In this document: positions 37,037 through 45,659 of the stretch, one piece after another
Layout of the letters: each line of letters starts with the position of its first letter
How positions within the stretch are numbered: the stretch's first letter is position 1
Source of the DNA: Kordiimonas marina
GTDB lineage: Bacteria > Pseudomonadota > Alphaproteobacteria > Sphingomonadales > Kordiimonadaceae
Length of the DNA stretch: 64,000 bases
Reading direction: 5' to 3'
Assembly (NCBI RefSeq): GCF_023006325.1
Contig: NZ_JAINDF010000002.1
Span: 124,001-188,000 of the forward strand
Notes under the pieces: model-generated
The model's database searches: none
Told to the model about the DNA's origin: nothing
The model's input: only the letters and a program-made list of their open reading frames with translations
Program-made: the position numbers and the translations under genes

Positions 37037-37050
37037 TTGATTGAGATCAA
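37037..37050. promoter_or_regulatory. Perfect FNR-type box upstream of moaA
   Basis: TTGAT-TGAG-ATCAA matches the FNR/Dnr consensus at all ten positions. It lies about 175 bp upstream of moaA and just past the stop codon of the NIT-Crp gene. Confidence 0.85.
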
Positions 37051-37058
37051 GCGTCTGT

Positions 37059-38663
37059 TCAGGTCCCGGTCAGAATTTCGATATCGCCATATTCGGGGTG
37101 CGGGCAGGCGTCGTCGCCGACGCGCGGACATTGGCTGGCGAGATCGGCATCGCAGAAGCCGCACAGGGCGTAGGCATCCGGCATCTTGAGCCGGTCGCTT
37201 TCGACCTCGAACCCGTCGTTACGAAACTTCTGCAGCGTGCGCGAGAATGTTTCCGGCCGCATATCAAGATAGGCGGCAATGATGGATTTCTCATACGGCA
37301 GGTGGATGGTCATATCCGGGCTTTTCTGGTTGATCGCCAGCCGGAGCAGGAACCAGCCCACGCGTTCCTGCACAGTACGGAGCCGCGATAGTTCAATCTG
37401 CTGCACCAGGCGCTGGGAACGGAGCGAAACGGCATTGAGCATATTGACCGCAAGCCGCGGATTGGAATGCAGGCGCTGGCGGATGATCGGCGCCGGGATG
37501 GACAGCAGAAGCGCCCGTTCGACCACCTGGGCGTTCACGGGTGCGGGCACGTTGAGGAAGACGGCGGACTCGAGAAGCGTTTCGCCAGCGCCAAGCATCT
37601 GCAGGATCGCCTCCTCGCCGCTTTCGAGGCCGTTATAGACCTTCACCCAGCCTTCGAGAACGATATAGAGACGAGGCGCAGGCTCGTCGCGCAGGAACAG
37701 GAGCTTGTCCTTGCCGTATTCGCGTACCTGGGCGAAGCTCAGGAGCTCATCCAGTTCATTGTCTTCAAGGCCCGAGAAGGTCGGCAACGATTTCAGGAAC
37801 GGCCGGAAATGACCGACATGGCTGATCATCGCCCTGGTTTGACCCGTTGATGCCGCTTCCTTTAGTCCTGCGCCGCAGAGTGTCTCGACCAGGCGTGCCT
37901 CGACCGTGTGCAGGCAGTCGATCATGCGGGTCAGGAGGTCGTACCAGGTTTCCCCTGAATAGCGCTCGACCTCATGGGGCGGGGCGCCTTCTTCCAGAAG
38001 CGTGTTGATGTCCTTGAGGGCATCCATGTCGCGGTCTTTCACCACGTCCTGAAGGAGCGCAATCTGTGACGGCGACGCCAGGGCCTTGAAGGTTTCGAAA
38101 TAGGTTTTCTGTTCCGCGATCAGGGCGACGAACCGGTCGCAGAATTCCTGGTTTCGGAAGGCGAAAGTATGGAACCCGCGGGCGCCGAGCGCGCGTTCCA
38201 TCCCGACGCGCTCCTTCCATTGCAGGAAATTGGCGTAAGCCGAAACCAGTGCGGAGTTGTGCCCAGGTTCACGTTGCGCCAGCTCGATCATGGCATCGAT
38301 CGTCGGGACGGTCAGGCTGAAGGTATAGCTGTTGAGCGCTTGGGTGTAGCGGACGGACAAGAGCCTGATCTTGTCACGAAGCTTGCCGATGTCGTCATAC
38401 TTTACGAAGAGATATTTGAGCCGACCGGCGAACCCTGACGGCAACACGGCCATGACATCTTCGCGCGCCTGAAAGGCGCGCAGATCTTCGACCGCAGCAT
38501 CGACAGCCTGATTCTGGTCCTGAAAGCGCTCCGCAAACACTTTTCCCAGGCTATCCAGGAAAAGCCCTGCACAGCCGCGCTCGCGCTGGATTTGATGAAC
38601 CACTTCCCCCAGCTTGTGCAGAAGCTCCTGCACCAGCTTGGTTTTTTCCGTCGTTGCTTCCAT
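37059..38663 (-). CDS. NIT nitrate-sensing domain fused to Crp/Fnr regulator with Cys-rich tail
   Basis: 534 aa from the ATG at 38663 (AGGGAAG upstream). Residues about 10-270 match the NIT (nitrate/nitrite-sensing) helical domain: HQIQRERGCAGLFLDS, AVDAAVEDLRAF, then NFLQWKERVGMERALGARGF and LIAEQKTYFETFKAL. Residues about 288-400 are a cNMP-type beta-roll (LYIVLEGWVKVYNG, LGAGETLLESAVFL). The winged helix (about 425-495) has LPYEKSIIAAYLDMRPETFSRTLQKF, with the FNR-type recognition triad E471, S474, R475. A tail with Cys at 501, 504, 512 and 520 follows. Predicted to be a one-component cytoplasmic nitrate-responsive activator of the neighbouring FNR boxes. Divergent from narK1. Confidence 0.85.
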   Translation of the reverse strand: MEATTEKTKLVQELLHKLGEVVHQIQRERGCAGLFLDSLGKVFAERFQDQNQAVDAAVEDLRAFQAREDVMAVLPSGFAGRLKYLFVKYDDIGKLRDKIRLLSVRYTQALNSYTFSLTVPTIDAMIELAQREPGHNSALVSAYANFLQWKERVGMERALGARGFHTFAFRNQEFCDRFVALIAEQKTYFETFKALASPSQIALLQDVVKDRDMDALKDINTLLEEGAPPHEVERYSGETWYDLLTRMIDCLHTVEARLVETLCGAGLKEAASTGQTRAMISHVGHFRPFLKSLPTFSGLEDNELDELLSFAQVREYGKDKLLFLRDEPAPRLYIVLEGWVKVYNGLESGEEAILQMLGAGETLLESAVFLNVPAPVNAQVVERALLLSIPAPIIRQRLHSNPRLAVNMLNAVSLRSQRLVQQIELSRLRTVQERVGWFLLRLAINQKSPDMTIHLPYEKSIIAAYLDMRPETFSRTLQKFRNDGFEVESDRLKMPDAYALCGFCDADLASQCPRVGDDACPHPEYGDIEILTGT

Positions 38664-38793
38664 TTCTGTGTCTTCCCTGTCCAAGAAGGTGAGCCACGAG
38701 CAAAGGCCGGTGCAACTCCCCACCTTCGGACGTCCTTCTTGTCTACGTCCCTGCCTTGCTCACCCGGCTTACAGAGAAAAGTCCGCAAAACCC

Positions 38794-38807
38794 TTGATAT
38801 GGATCAA
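38794..38807. promoter_or_regulatory. Perfect FNR-type box between the NIT-Crp gene and narK1
   Basis: TTGAT-ATGG-ATCAA matches the consensus at all ten positions. Its centre is about 75 bp upstream of narK1 and about 137 bp from the divergent regulator start, so it could serve either direction. Confidence 0.88.
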
Positions 38808-38875
38808 ACGAGCACCAGCCCCTTCCAGCAATGATGCGGTCAATCTTGGAGTCGAATCTTTGTCAGGAGGCAAAT

Positions 38876-40186
38876 GTGACAACCGAACCGGCAACCCTTG
38901 GAGAGAAGCGACAGGCCCTTACGGCCAGTACGCTCGCCTTCACCGTCTGCTTCGCCGTCTGGACGATCTTTTCCATCATCGGGATCAAGATCAAAAGCCA
39001 GCTCGGCCTTAACGACACCGAATTCGGCCTTCTGGTCGCAACCCCCGTGCTCACCGGCTCCTTGAGCCGATTGTTCCTCGGTATCTGGTCTGACCAATAT
39101 GGCGGACGCATCGTCTATGTCAGCCAGATGCTGTTCACGGCCGTGGCGGCTTTCCTGCTGACCAAGGTCACAAGCTACGAAATGTTCCTCCTCGCCGCGC
39201 TCGGTGTCGGTTTCGCCGGTGGCAGTTTCGCGGTCGGCGTCGCTTATGTCTCGCGCTGGTACCCGAAAGAGCAACAGGGCACGGCCCTTGGTATCTTCGG
39301 CATGGGTAACGTCGGCGCGGCCGTCACCAACTTCGGTGCTCCCTTCCTTTTGGCGGCCATGGGCGGTCGGTGGCAAGGTGTCGCCCAAGTCTATTCGATC
39401 ATACTGGCGATCACGGCGGTGCTGTTCTTCGTGTTGACCAAGGATGACCCGGTTCACGCGGCCAACAAGGCGTCCGGTCACAAGCATCCGGGCTTCTTCG
39501 AACAGCTTGAGCCTCTGAAGAACCTGCAGGTCTGGCGCTTTTCGCTCTATTACTTCTTCGTCTTCGGTGGCTATGTCGCCTTGGCCCTGTGGCTGCCGCG
39601 CTACTATGTCGGCGCCTATGGGCTGGACCTGAAGACCGCCGGTATGCTGGCGGCGGCCTATGCCCTGCCGGGCAGCATCTTCCGGGCCCTAGGCGGCTGG
39701 CTGTCCGATAAATATGGCGCCCGGACGGTGATGTACTGGACCTTCATCGCAGCTGTGATCTGCACCTTCATCATGTCCTACCCGGCCACCGACTATACGG
39801 TCGCCGGCATCAAGGGCCCGATCGCCTTCAACATCACCATCCCCTTGGGGGTCTTCGTGGGCCTCACCATCGTGCTCGGCTTCTTCATGTCGCTCGGCAA
39901 GGCGGCCGTCTACAAGCATATCCCGGTCTATTACCCGAACCATGTCGGCTCGGTCGGCGGCACCGTTGGCCTGATCGGCGGCTTGGGCGGCTTCTTCCTG
40001 CCTGTGACCTTCGGGATCATGAACGATGTCATCGGCGTCTGGACCAGCTGCTTCATGCTGATGACCATACTGGTCGCCCTCGCCCTTACCTGGATGCATT
40101 TCGCCATCCGGCGGCTTGAAAAGAGACGCATCCCCGAACTGCGCGGACCGCGCAATCTGCCCGAACTCGAAGGCCTCAAAGGCTAG
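38876..40186 (+). CDS. narK: NarK1-type nitrate/proton symporter (MFS)
   Basis: 436 aa from the GTG at 38876, chosen because AGGAGG lies 5 bp upstream; the ATG at 38831 has no such site. Twelve hydrophobic segments are expected. Nitrate-signature sequences are GVGFAGGSFAVGVAYVSRWYPKEQQGTALGIFGMGNVG and, in the second half, GTVGLIGGLGGFFLPV. It is placed with NarK1-type carriers by its short loops and by the NarK2-like gene behind it. It imports nitrate with protons to start respiration. First gene of the nar operon. Confidence 0.9.
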   Translation: MTTEPATLGEKRQALTASTLAFTVCFAVWTIFSIIGIKIKSQLGLNDTEFGLLVATPVLTGSLSRLFLGIWSDQYGGRIVYVSQMLFTAVAAFLLTKVTSYEMFLLAALGVGFAGGSFAVGVAYVSRWYPKEQQGTALGIFGMGNVGAAVTNFGAPFLLAAMGGRWQGVAQVYSIILAITAVLFFVLTKDDPVHAANKASGHKHPGFFEQLEPLKNLQVWRFSLYYFFVFGGYVALALWLPRYYVGAYGLDLKTAGMLAAAYALPGSIFRALGGWLSDKYGARTVMYWTFIAAVICTFIMSYPATDYTVAGIKGPIAFNITIPLGVFVGLTIVLGFFMSLGKAAVYKHIPVYYPNHVGSVGGTVGLIGGLGGFFLPVTFGIMNDVIGVWTSCFMLMTILVALALTWMHFAIRRLEKRRIPELRGPRNLPELEGLKG

Positions 40187-40190
40187 GTCC

Positions 40191-40217
40191 ATGGGCCCCG
40201 CAAGCGCGGGGTCCCAT
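40191..40217 (+). other. Intercistronic stem-loop between narK1 and narK2
   Basis: ATGGGCCCCGC and GCGGGGTCCCAT form a near-perfect stem with an AA loop and one bulge, 4 bp after the narK1 stop. There is no T run, so an RNA-processing or stability element is more likely than a terminator. Confidence 0.6.
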
Positions 40218-40232
40218 ACCCGGAGAAAAACA

Positions 40233-41876
40233 ATGCATGACACTAACGCAAAAACCGAGCTCAAAATTACGGGCCATGACATCAGGGGCTGGAACCCGGA
40301 TGACGATGCCCAGTGGGAAGCCCAGGGCAAGAAGATCGCGACCCGCAATCTGTGGATTTCGATCCCGTCGCTCCTGTGCGGTTTCGCGGTCTGGCTTTAC
40401 TGGGGCATCATCACGGTTCAGATGCTGAACCTGGGCTTCCCCTTCAGCCAGGGACAGTTGTTCACCCTCTCGGCGATCGCCGGCCTGTCGGGAGCGACGC
40501 TTCGTATCCCCAGCAGCTTCTTCATCCGGATCGCGGGCGGGCGCTATACCATCTTCCTGACCACTGCACTCCTGATGATCCCGGCTGCGGGCACCGGCTT
40601 CCTGCTTCAGGATCCGAACACGCCCCTGTGGCAGTTCCAGCTGATGGCGCTCCTCAGCGGCTTCGGCGGCGGTAACTTCGCATCCTCCATGTCGAACATC
40701 AGCTTCTTCTATCCGAAGAAGGTGCAGGGCTATGCCCTCGGCATGAACGCGGGCCTCGGCAACTTCGGTGTCACCACCATGCAGATTGTCGTGCCGCTCG
40801 TGATGACCTTCGCGCTGTTCGGCGGCGCGGGCCGGGTGCTCAAGAACACGTCAGGCACACTGATCGGCAAAATTCCGGCGGGGACGGAGACCTATATCTT
40901 CAACGCCGGTTGGGTCTGGCTGTTGTTCCTGGTGCCGCTGGCCTTCGCCGGCTGGTTCGGCATGAACAATATCCGGGATGAGCATGTCTCGCCCGATGCC
41001 GGTGCGGCGCTACCTGCCTTCGGCAAAATCCTCGGTATGCTCGGGATCGGCCTCGCCACAGCGGCCTTCGGCCTGTGGCTGATGCTGCCGGCCGCCATCG
41101 GCGGCTCCGGGCTCGAACTCAACAAATGGATCGTCCTGCCGATCGTGATTGCGCTCACGCTCCTCTTGATGAAGCTGATCCCGGGCAAGATCCAGGCGAA
41201 CCTGAAGCGCCAGTTCCAGATTTTCGACAACAAGCACACCTGGGCCATGACCATCATCTATACGATGACCTTCGGCTCCTTCATCGGCTTCTCGGCCGCC
41301 CTGCCGCTCGCCATCAAGGTGGTGTTCGGCTACCAGCACCTGATGGTGGACGGCGCCATGACCCACACGACCGTCAACCCCAACGGTCCGTCGGCTCTGA
41401 TGTTCGCCTGGATGGGCCCGTTCATCGGCGCGCTCATTCGCCCGATCGGCGGCATGTGGGCCGACAAGATGGGTGGGGCCAAAGTGACCCAGATCATCAG
41501 TGTCGTCATGGTCGCTTCTGCGCTCGGCGTCGCCTACTTCATGAAGGCGGCTTACGGCTCCGCGACCCCGGAACAGTTCTTCTATCCGTTCCTGGTGCTG
41601 TTCATCATCCTGTTCGCGGCCACCGGCATCGGCAACGGCTCGACCTTCCGCACCATTGCCATGGTGTTCAACAAGGAACAGGCGGGTCCCGTGCTCGGCT
41701 GGACCTCGGCGGTGGCAGCCTATGGCGCCTTCATCATCCCCAAGGTGTTCGGTGAAGAGATCAAGGCCACCACGCCTGAGTATGCCCTCTATGGCTTCGC
41801 GGTCTTCTACACCGTCTGTGTCCTGATCAACTGGTGGTTCTACCTGCGCAAGAACGCCTACGTGAAAAACCCTTGA
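40233..41876 (+). CDS. narK: NarK2-type nitrate/nitrite antiporter (MFS)
   Basis: 547 aa from the ATG at 40233 (GGAGAAAA upstream). NNP-family motifs: GFGGGNFASSMSNISFFYPKKVQGYALGMNAGLGNFGVTTMQ, and later GIGNGSTFRTIAMVFNKEQAGPVLGWTSAVAAYGAF. The long insertion in the second third is usual for the NarK2/NarU group. Predicted to exchange nitrate for nitrite across the inner membrane. Pairing with NarK1 as two separate genes mirrors the fused NarK of Paracoccus. NarG begins 28 bp downstream. Confidence 0.9.
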   Translation: MHDTNAKTELKITGHDIRGWNPDDDAQWEAQGKKIATRNLWISIPSLLCGFAVWLYWGIITVQMLNLGFPFSQGQLFTLSAIAGLSGATLRIPSSFFIRIAGGRYTIFLTTALLMIPAAGTGFLLQDPNTPLWQFQLMALLSGFGGGNFASSMSNISFFYPKKVQGYALGMNAGLGNFGVTTMQIVVPLVMTFALFGGAGRVLKNTSGTLIGKIPAGTETYIFNAGWVWLLFLVPLAFAGWFGMNNIRDEHVSPDAGAALPAFGKILGMLGIGLATAAFGLWLMLPAAIGGSGLELNKWIVLPIVIALTLLLMKLIPGKIQANLKRQFQIFDNKHTWAMTIIYTMTFGSFIGFSAALPLAIKVVFGYQHLMVDGAMTHTTVNPNGPSALMFAWMGPFIGALIRPIGGMWADKMGGAKVTQIISVVMVASALGVAYFMKAAYGSATPEQFFYPFLVLFIILFAATGIGNGSTFRTIAMVFNKEQAGPVLGWTSAVAAYGAFIIPKVFGEEIKATTPEYALYGFAVFYTVCVLINWWFYLRKNAYVKNP

Positions 41877-41904
41877 GCGCAGCCTGAGATAACGGAGACA
41901 AACC

Positions 41905-44900
41905 ATGAGTAACTTTATCGACAGGCTCAGCTACCTGACGCAAACGCCGGAGACCTTCTCGAACGGGCACGGCATCACCACCGACGAAAGCCGGACCTGG
42001 GAACGCGGCTACCGCGGCCGCTGGGCGCACGACAAGGTCGTACGTTCCACCCACGGGGTCAATTGCACGGGCTCGTGCAGCTGGAAAATCTACGTCAAGA
42101 ACGGCCTGGTCACCTGGGAAACCCAGCAGACGGATTATCCGAAAACCCGGACCGACCTGCCGAACCATGAACCGCGCGGTTGTGCCCGGGGCGCCAGCTA
42201 CAGCTGGTATCTCTATAGCGCCGCCCGGCTCAAATACCCGATGATCCGCAGCCGCCTTCTCGAGCTCTGGCGCAAGGCCAAGGCCGAGCATGGCGACCCG
42301 GTCGACGCCTGGGGCAGCATCGTCTCCGACCCCAAAAAGGCGCGGGAATACAAGAAAGTCCGCGGTCTCGGCGGGTTCGTGCGCGCCGACTGGGATGAGG
42401 TCAACGAAATCATCGCCGCCAACAATATCTATACCGCCAAGGAATTCGGCCCCGACCGGATCATCGGCTTCTCGCCGATCCCGGCCATGTCGATGGTCTC
42501 CTACGCCGCCGGCAGCCGCTACCTGTCGCTGATCGGTGGTGTGTGCATGTCCTTCTATGACTGGTACTGCGACCTGCCGCCTTCTTCGCCGCAGACCTGG
42601 GGCGAACAGACGGACGTGCCCGAAAGCGCCGACTGGTACAATTCGGGCTATATCATCGCCTGGGGCTCCAACGTGCCGCAGACCCGCACGCCCGACGCTC
42701 ACTTCTTCACCGAAGTCCGCTACAAGGGCACCAAAACCGTGTCGGTGACGCCGGATTATTCCGAGGTTGCCAAGCTGACTGACATCTGGCTCAACCCGCG
42801 CCAGGGCACGGACAGCGCCATGGCCATGGCCATGGGCCATGTGGTGCTCAAGGAATTCCACGTTGCCGGCAAGTCGGAATATTTCGACGACTATTGCCGC
42901 ATGTATACCGACATGCCGTTCCTGGTCCGGCTCGATGAGCGCGACGACAAGCTGATCCCGGCCCGCCTGCTCAGGGCGTCCGACTTCGCGGATGGCCTCG
43001 GTGAAAGCGAGAACGCAGACTGGAAAGCCACCATCCTGGACGGCAACACCGGCAAGATCTGCGTGCCCAACGGCACTATCGGCTCGCGCTGGGACAAGTC
43101 CAAGAAATGGAACCTTGAGCTCAAGAATGTCGCCGATGGCAGCGATGTCTGGCCGAGGGTGTCGCTGGAGAAGGTGGTCGATACCATCGAAGCGGTTGCT
43201 TTCCCTTATTTCGGCAATCTGGAGCATGAGCAGCCGATCTTCCAGCATACCGACCACGAAAGCGTCCTGGAGCGTAACATTCCGGTCAAGACGATCGAGA
43301 CCAAGGACGGCCCCGTGAAGGTGGCCACGGTCTATGACCTGATGGTTGCCAACTATGGCGTCGACCGTGGCTTCGGTGGCGGCAATGTCGCTGCGTCCTA
43401 TGACGACGATGTGCCCTACACCCCGGCCTGGCAGGAGAAGATTACCGGCGTGCCCAGGGACCGGGTTATCCAGGTTGCGCGCGAGTTCGCCACCAATGCC
43501 GACCAGACCCGGGGCCGCTCGATGGTCATTCTCGGCGCTGCCGTCAACCACTGGTACCATATGGACATGATCTACCGCGGCATCATCAACCTCCTGGTGA
43601 TGTGCGGCTGTATCGGCAAATCCGGCGGTGGCTGGGCCCACTATGTCGGCCAGGAAAAGCTCCGCCCGCAGACCGGCTGGCTGCCGCTCGCGTTCGGGCT
43701 CGATTGGTCCCGCCCACCCCGGCAGATGAACTCCACCAGCTTCTTCTATAACCACTCCAACCAGTGGCGCTATGAGAAGCTCAGTGTCGATGAAATTCTG
43801 TCGCCGCTGGCTGATAAGGAAAAATGGGAAAACATCACGCTTCTCGACTGCAACGTGCGTTCTGAACGCATGGGCTGGCTGCCGTCGGCCCCACAGCTAA
43901 ACGTCAATCCTCTTAAGGTGGGGGCCGACGCAGCCGAGGCCGGCCAGAAGGCAAGCGACTATGTGGTGGCAGGCCTCAAGGCCGGCACCATCGGATTTGC
44001 CTGCGAGGACCCGGACGACCCGAAAAACTTCCCGCGCACCATGTTCATCTGGCGCTCGAACATCCTCGGGTCTTCCGGTAAGGGCCACGAATATATGCTG
44101 AAGCACCTTCTGGGGACCCAGCATGGCCTTCTCGGCAAGGACCTGGGCGAAACCGGGGGCCAGAAACCCAGTGAGGTGGTCTGGCACGATGAAGCGCCTG
44201 AAGGTAAACTGGACCTGGTGGTCACGCTTGACTTCCGCATGTCCACCACCTGTGTTTACTCGGACATCGTGCTGCCCTCTGCCACTTGGTACGAGAAGAA
44301 CGACCTCAACACGTCCGACATGCACCCTTTCATCCATCCGCTGACCCGCGCGGTCGACCCGGCGTGGGAAAGCCGCAGCGACTGGGACATCTACCGTGGC
44401 CTTGCCGAGAAATTCTCGGCCCTGTGCGACGGTCACCTGGGGATGGAGCGCGACGTGGTTACCCTGCCGATCCTGCATGACACGCCGGGTGAAATGGCCC
44501 AGGCGCTTGATGTCCGGGACTGGAAGAAGGGCGAATGCGACGCTATCCCCGGCAAGACCATGCCGGCGATCGTCGAGGTGGTCCGGGATTACCCGAGCAC
44601 CTACAAGCGCTTCACGGCCCTTGGGCCGCTCCTTGGCAAGCTTGGCAACGGCGGCAAAGGCATCAACTGGAACACCGACGACGAGATAGAGCTCCTGGGC
44701 CGTCTCAACGGCACGCATATGGAACCTGGTGCCAATGAAGGGATGCCCAAAATCGTGACCGACATTGACGCGGCCGAAGTGGTGCTTTCTCTGGCGCCGG
44801 AGACCAACGGTCATGTCGCTGTCAAATCCTGGGCGGCGCTGGGGAACGTCACGGGGCGTGAGCACACGCATCTGGCGCGGCCGAAGGAAGATGAGAAAAT

Positions 44901-45648
44901 CCGCTTCCATGACATCAAGGCGCAGCCTCGGAAAATTATCAGTTCGCCGACCTGGTCCGGGCTTGAGGACGAGCATGTCAGCTACAACGCCGGTTATACC
45001 AACGTCCATGAACTGATCCCCTGGCGGACGCTCACCGGCCGTCAGCAATTCTATCAGGACCATGCATGGATGCGTGATTTCGGCGAGGGCTTCTGCGTCT
45101 ACAAGCCGCCGGTCAATACCAAAACCATCGCACCGGTGATCGACAAGTTCGCCCGCGGCCACAAACAGGTGACCCTGAACTGGATCACGCCGCACCAGAA
45201 ATGGGGCATCCACTCCACCTATTCCGACAACCTTCTGATGCTGACGCTGAACCGGGGTGGCCCGGTGGTGTGGGTTTCGGAAATCGACGCCCGCAAGATC
45301 GACGTCAAGGACAACGACTGGATCGAACTTTACAACACCAACGGCGCCATCATGGCGCGGGCGGTGGTGAGCCAGCGTGTCCCCGAGGGCATGACCATGA
45401 TGTATCACGCCCAGGAAAAAACCATCAACACGCCGGTCTCTAACACCACGGGCGGCCGCGGCGGCATCCATAACTCGGTCACGCGGGCGGTGGTCAAGCC
45501 GACCCACATGATCGGCGGCTATGCCCAGCTTTCCTACGGCTTCAACTATTACGGCACGGTTGGCTCTAACCGGGACGAGTTCGTGGTCGTACGCAAGGTC
45601 GACAATATCCAGTGGGGCGAAGAAGCCGCCACGACGGCAGCCGAGTAG
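41905..45648 (+). CDS. narG: Membrane-bound nitrate reductase, catalytic alpha subunit
   Basis: 1247 aa, the same length as E. coli NarG. The FS0 [4Fe-4S] ligands are seen in HGVNCTGSCSW and the later PRGCARGASYSW. The Mo-ligand Asp lies in FYDWYCDLPPSSPQTWGEQT, followed by YNSGYIIAWGSNVPQTRTPDAH. bis-MGD binding stretches continue to the end (GYAQLSYGFNYYGTVGSNRDEF). It reduces nitrate to nitrite on the cytoplasmic face with NarH and NarI. No twin-Arg signal is needed in this class. Overlaps of other frames are shadows. Confidence 0.98.
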   Translation: MSNFIDRLSYLTQTPETFSNGHGITTDESRTWERGYRGRWAHDKVVRSTHGVNCTGSCSWKIYVKNGLVTWETQQTDYPKTRTDLPNHEPRGCARGASYSWYLYSAARLKYPMIRSRLLELWRKAKAEHGDPVDAWGSIVSDPKKAREYKKVRGLGGFVRADWDEVNEIIAANNIYTAKEFGPDRIIGFSPIPAMSMVSYAAGSRYLSLIGGVCMSFYDWYCDLPPSSPQTWGEQTDVPESADWYNSGYIIAWGSNVPQTRTPDAHFFTEVRYKGTKTVSVTPDYSEVAKLTDIWLNPRQGTDSAMAMAMGHVVLKEFHVAGKSEYFDDYCRMYTDMPFLVRLDERDDKLIPARLLRASDFADGLGESENADWKATILDGNTGKICVPNGTIGSRWDKSKKWNLELKNVADGSDVWPRVSLEKVVDTIEAVAFPYFGNLEHEQPIFQHTDHESVLERNIPVKTIETKDGPVKVATVYDLMVANYGVDRGFGGGNVAASYDDDVPYTPAWQEKITGVPRDRVIQVAREFATNADQTRGRSMVILGAAVNHWYHMDMIYRGIINLLVMCGCIGKSGGGWAHYVGQEKLRPQTGWLPLAFGLDWSRPPRQMNSTSFFYNHSNQWRYEKLSVDEILSPLADKEKWENITLLDCNVRSERMGWLPSAPQLNVNPLKVGADAAEAGQKASDYVVAGLKAGTIGFACEDPDDPKNFPRTMFIWRSNILGSSGKGHEYMLKHLLGTQHGLLGKDLGETGGQKPSEVVWHDEAPEGKLDLVVTLDFRMSTTCVYSDIVLPSATWYEKNDLNTSDMHPFIHPLTRAVDPAWESRSDWDIYRGLAEKFSALCDGHLGMERDVVTLPILHDTPGEMAQALDVRDWKKGECDAIPGKTMPAIVEVVRDYPSTYKRFTALGPLLGKLGNGGKGINWNTDDEIELLGRLNGTHMEPGANEGMPKIVTDIDAAEVVLSLAPETNGHVAVKSWAALGNVTGREHTHLARPKEDEKIRFHDIKAQPRKIISSPTWSGLEDEHVSYNAGYTNVHELIPWRTLTGRQQFYQDHAWMRDFGEGFCVYKPPVNTKTIAPVIDKFARGHKQVTLNWITPHQKWGIHSTYSDNLLMLTLNRGGPVVWVSEIDARKIDVKDNDWIELYNTNGAIMARAVVSQRVPEGMTMMYHAQEKTINTPVSNTTGGRGGIHNSVTRAVVKPTHMIGGYAQLSYGFNYYGTVGSNRDEFVVVRKVDNIQWGEEAATTAAE

Positions 45649-45659
45649 GAGCAAGAGAC

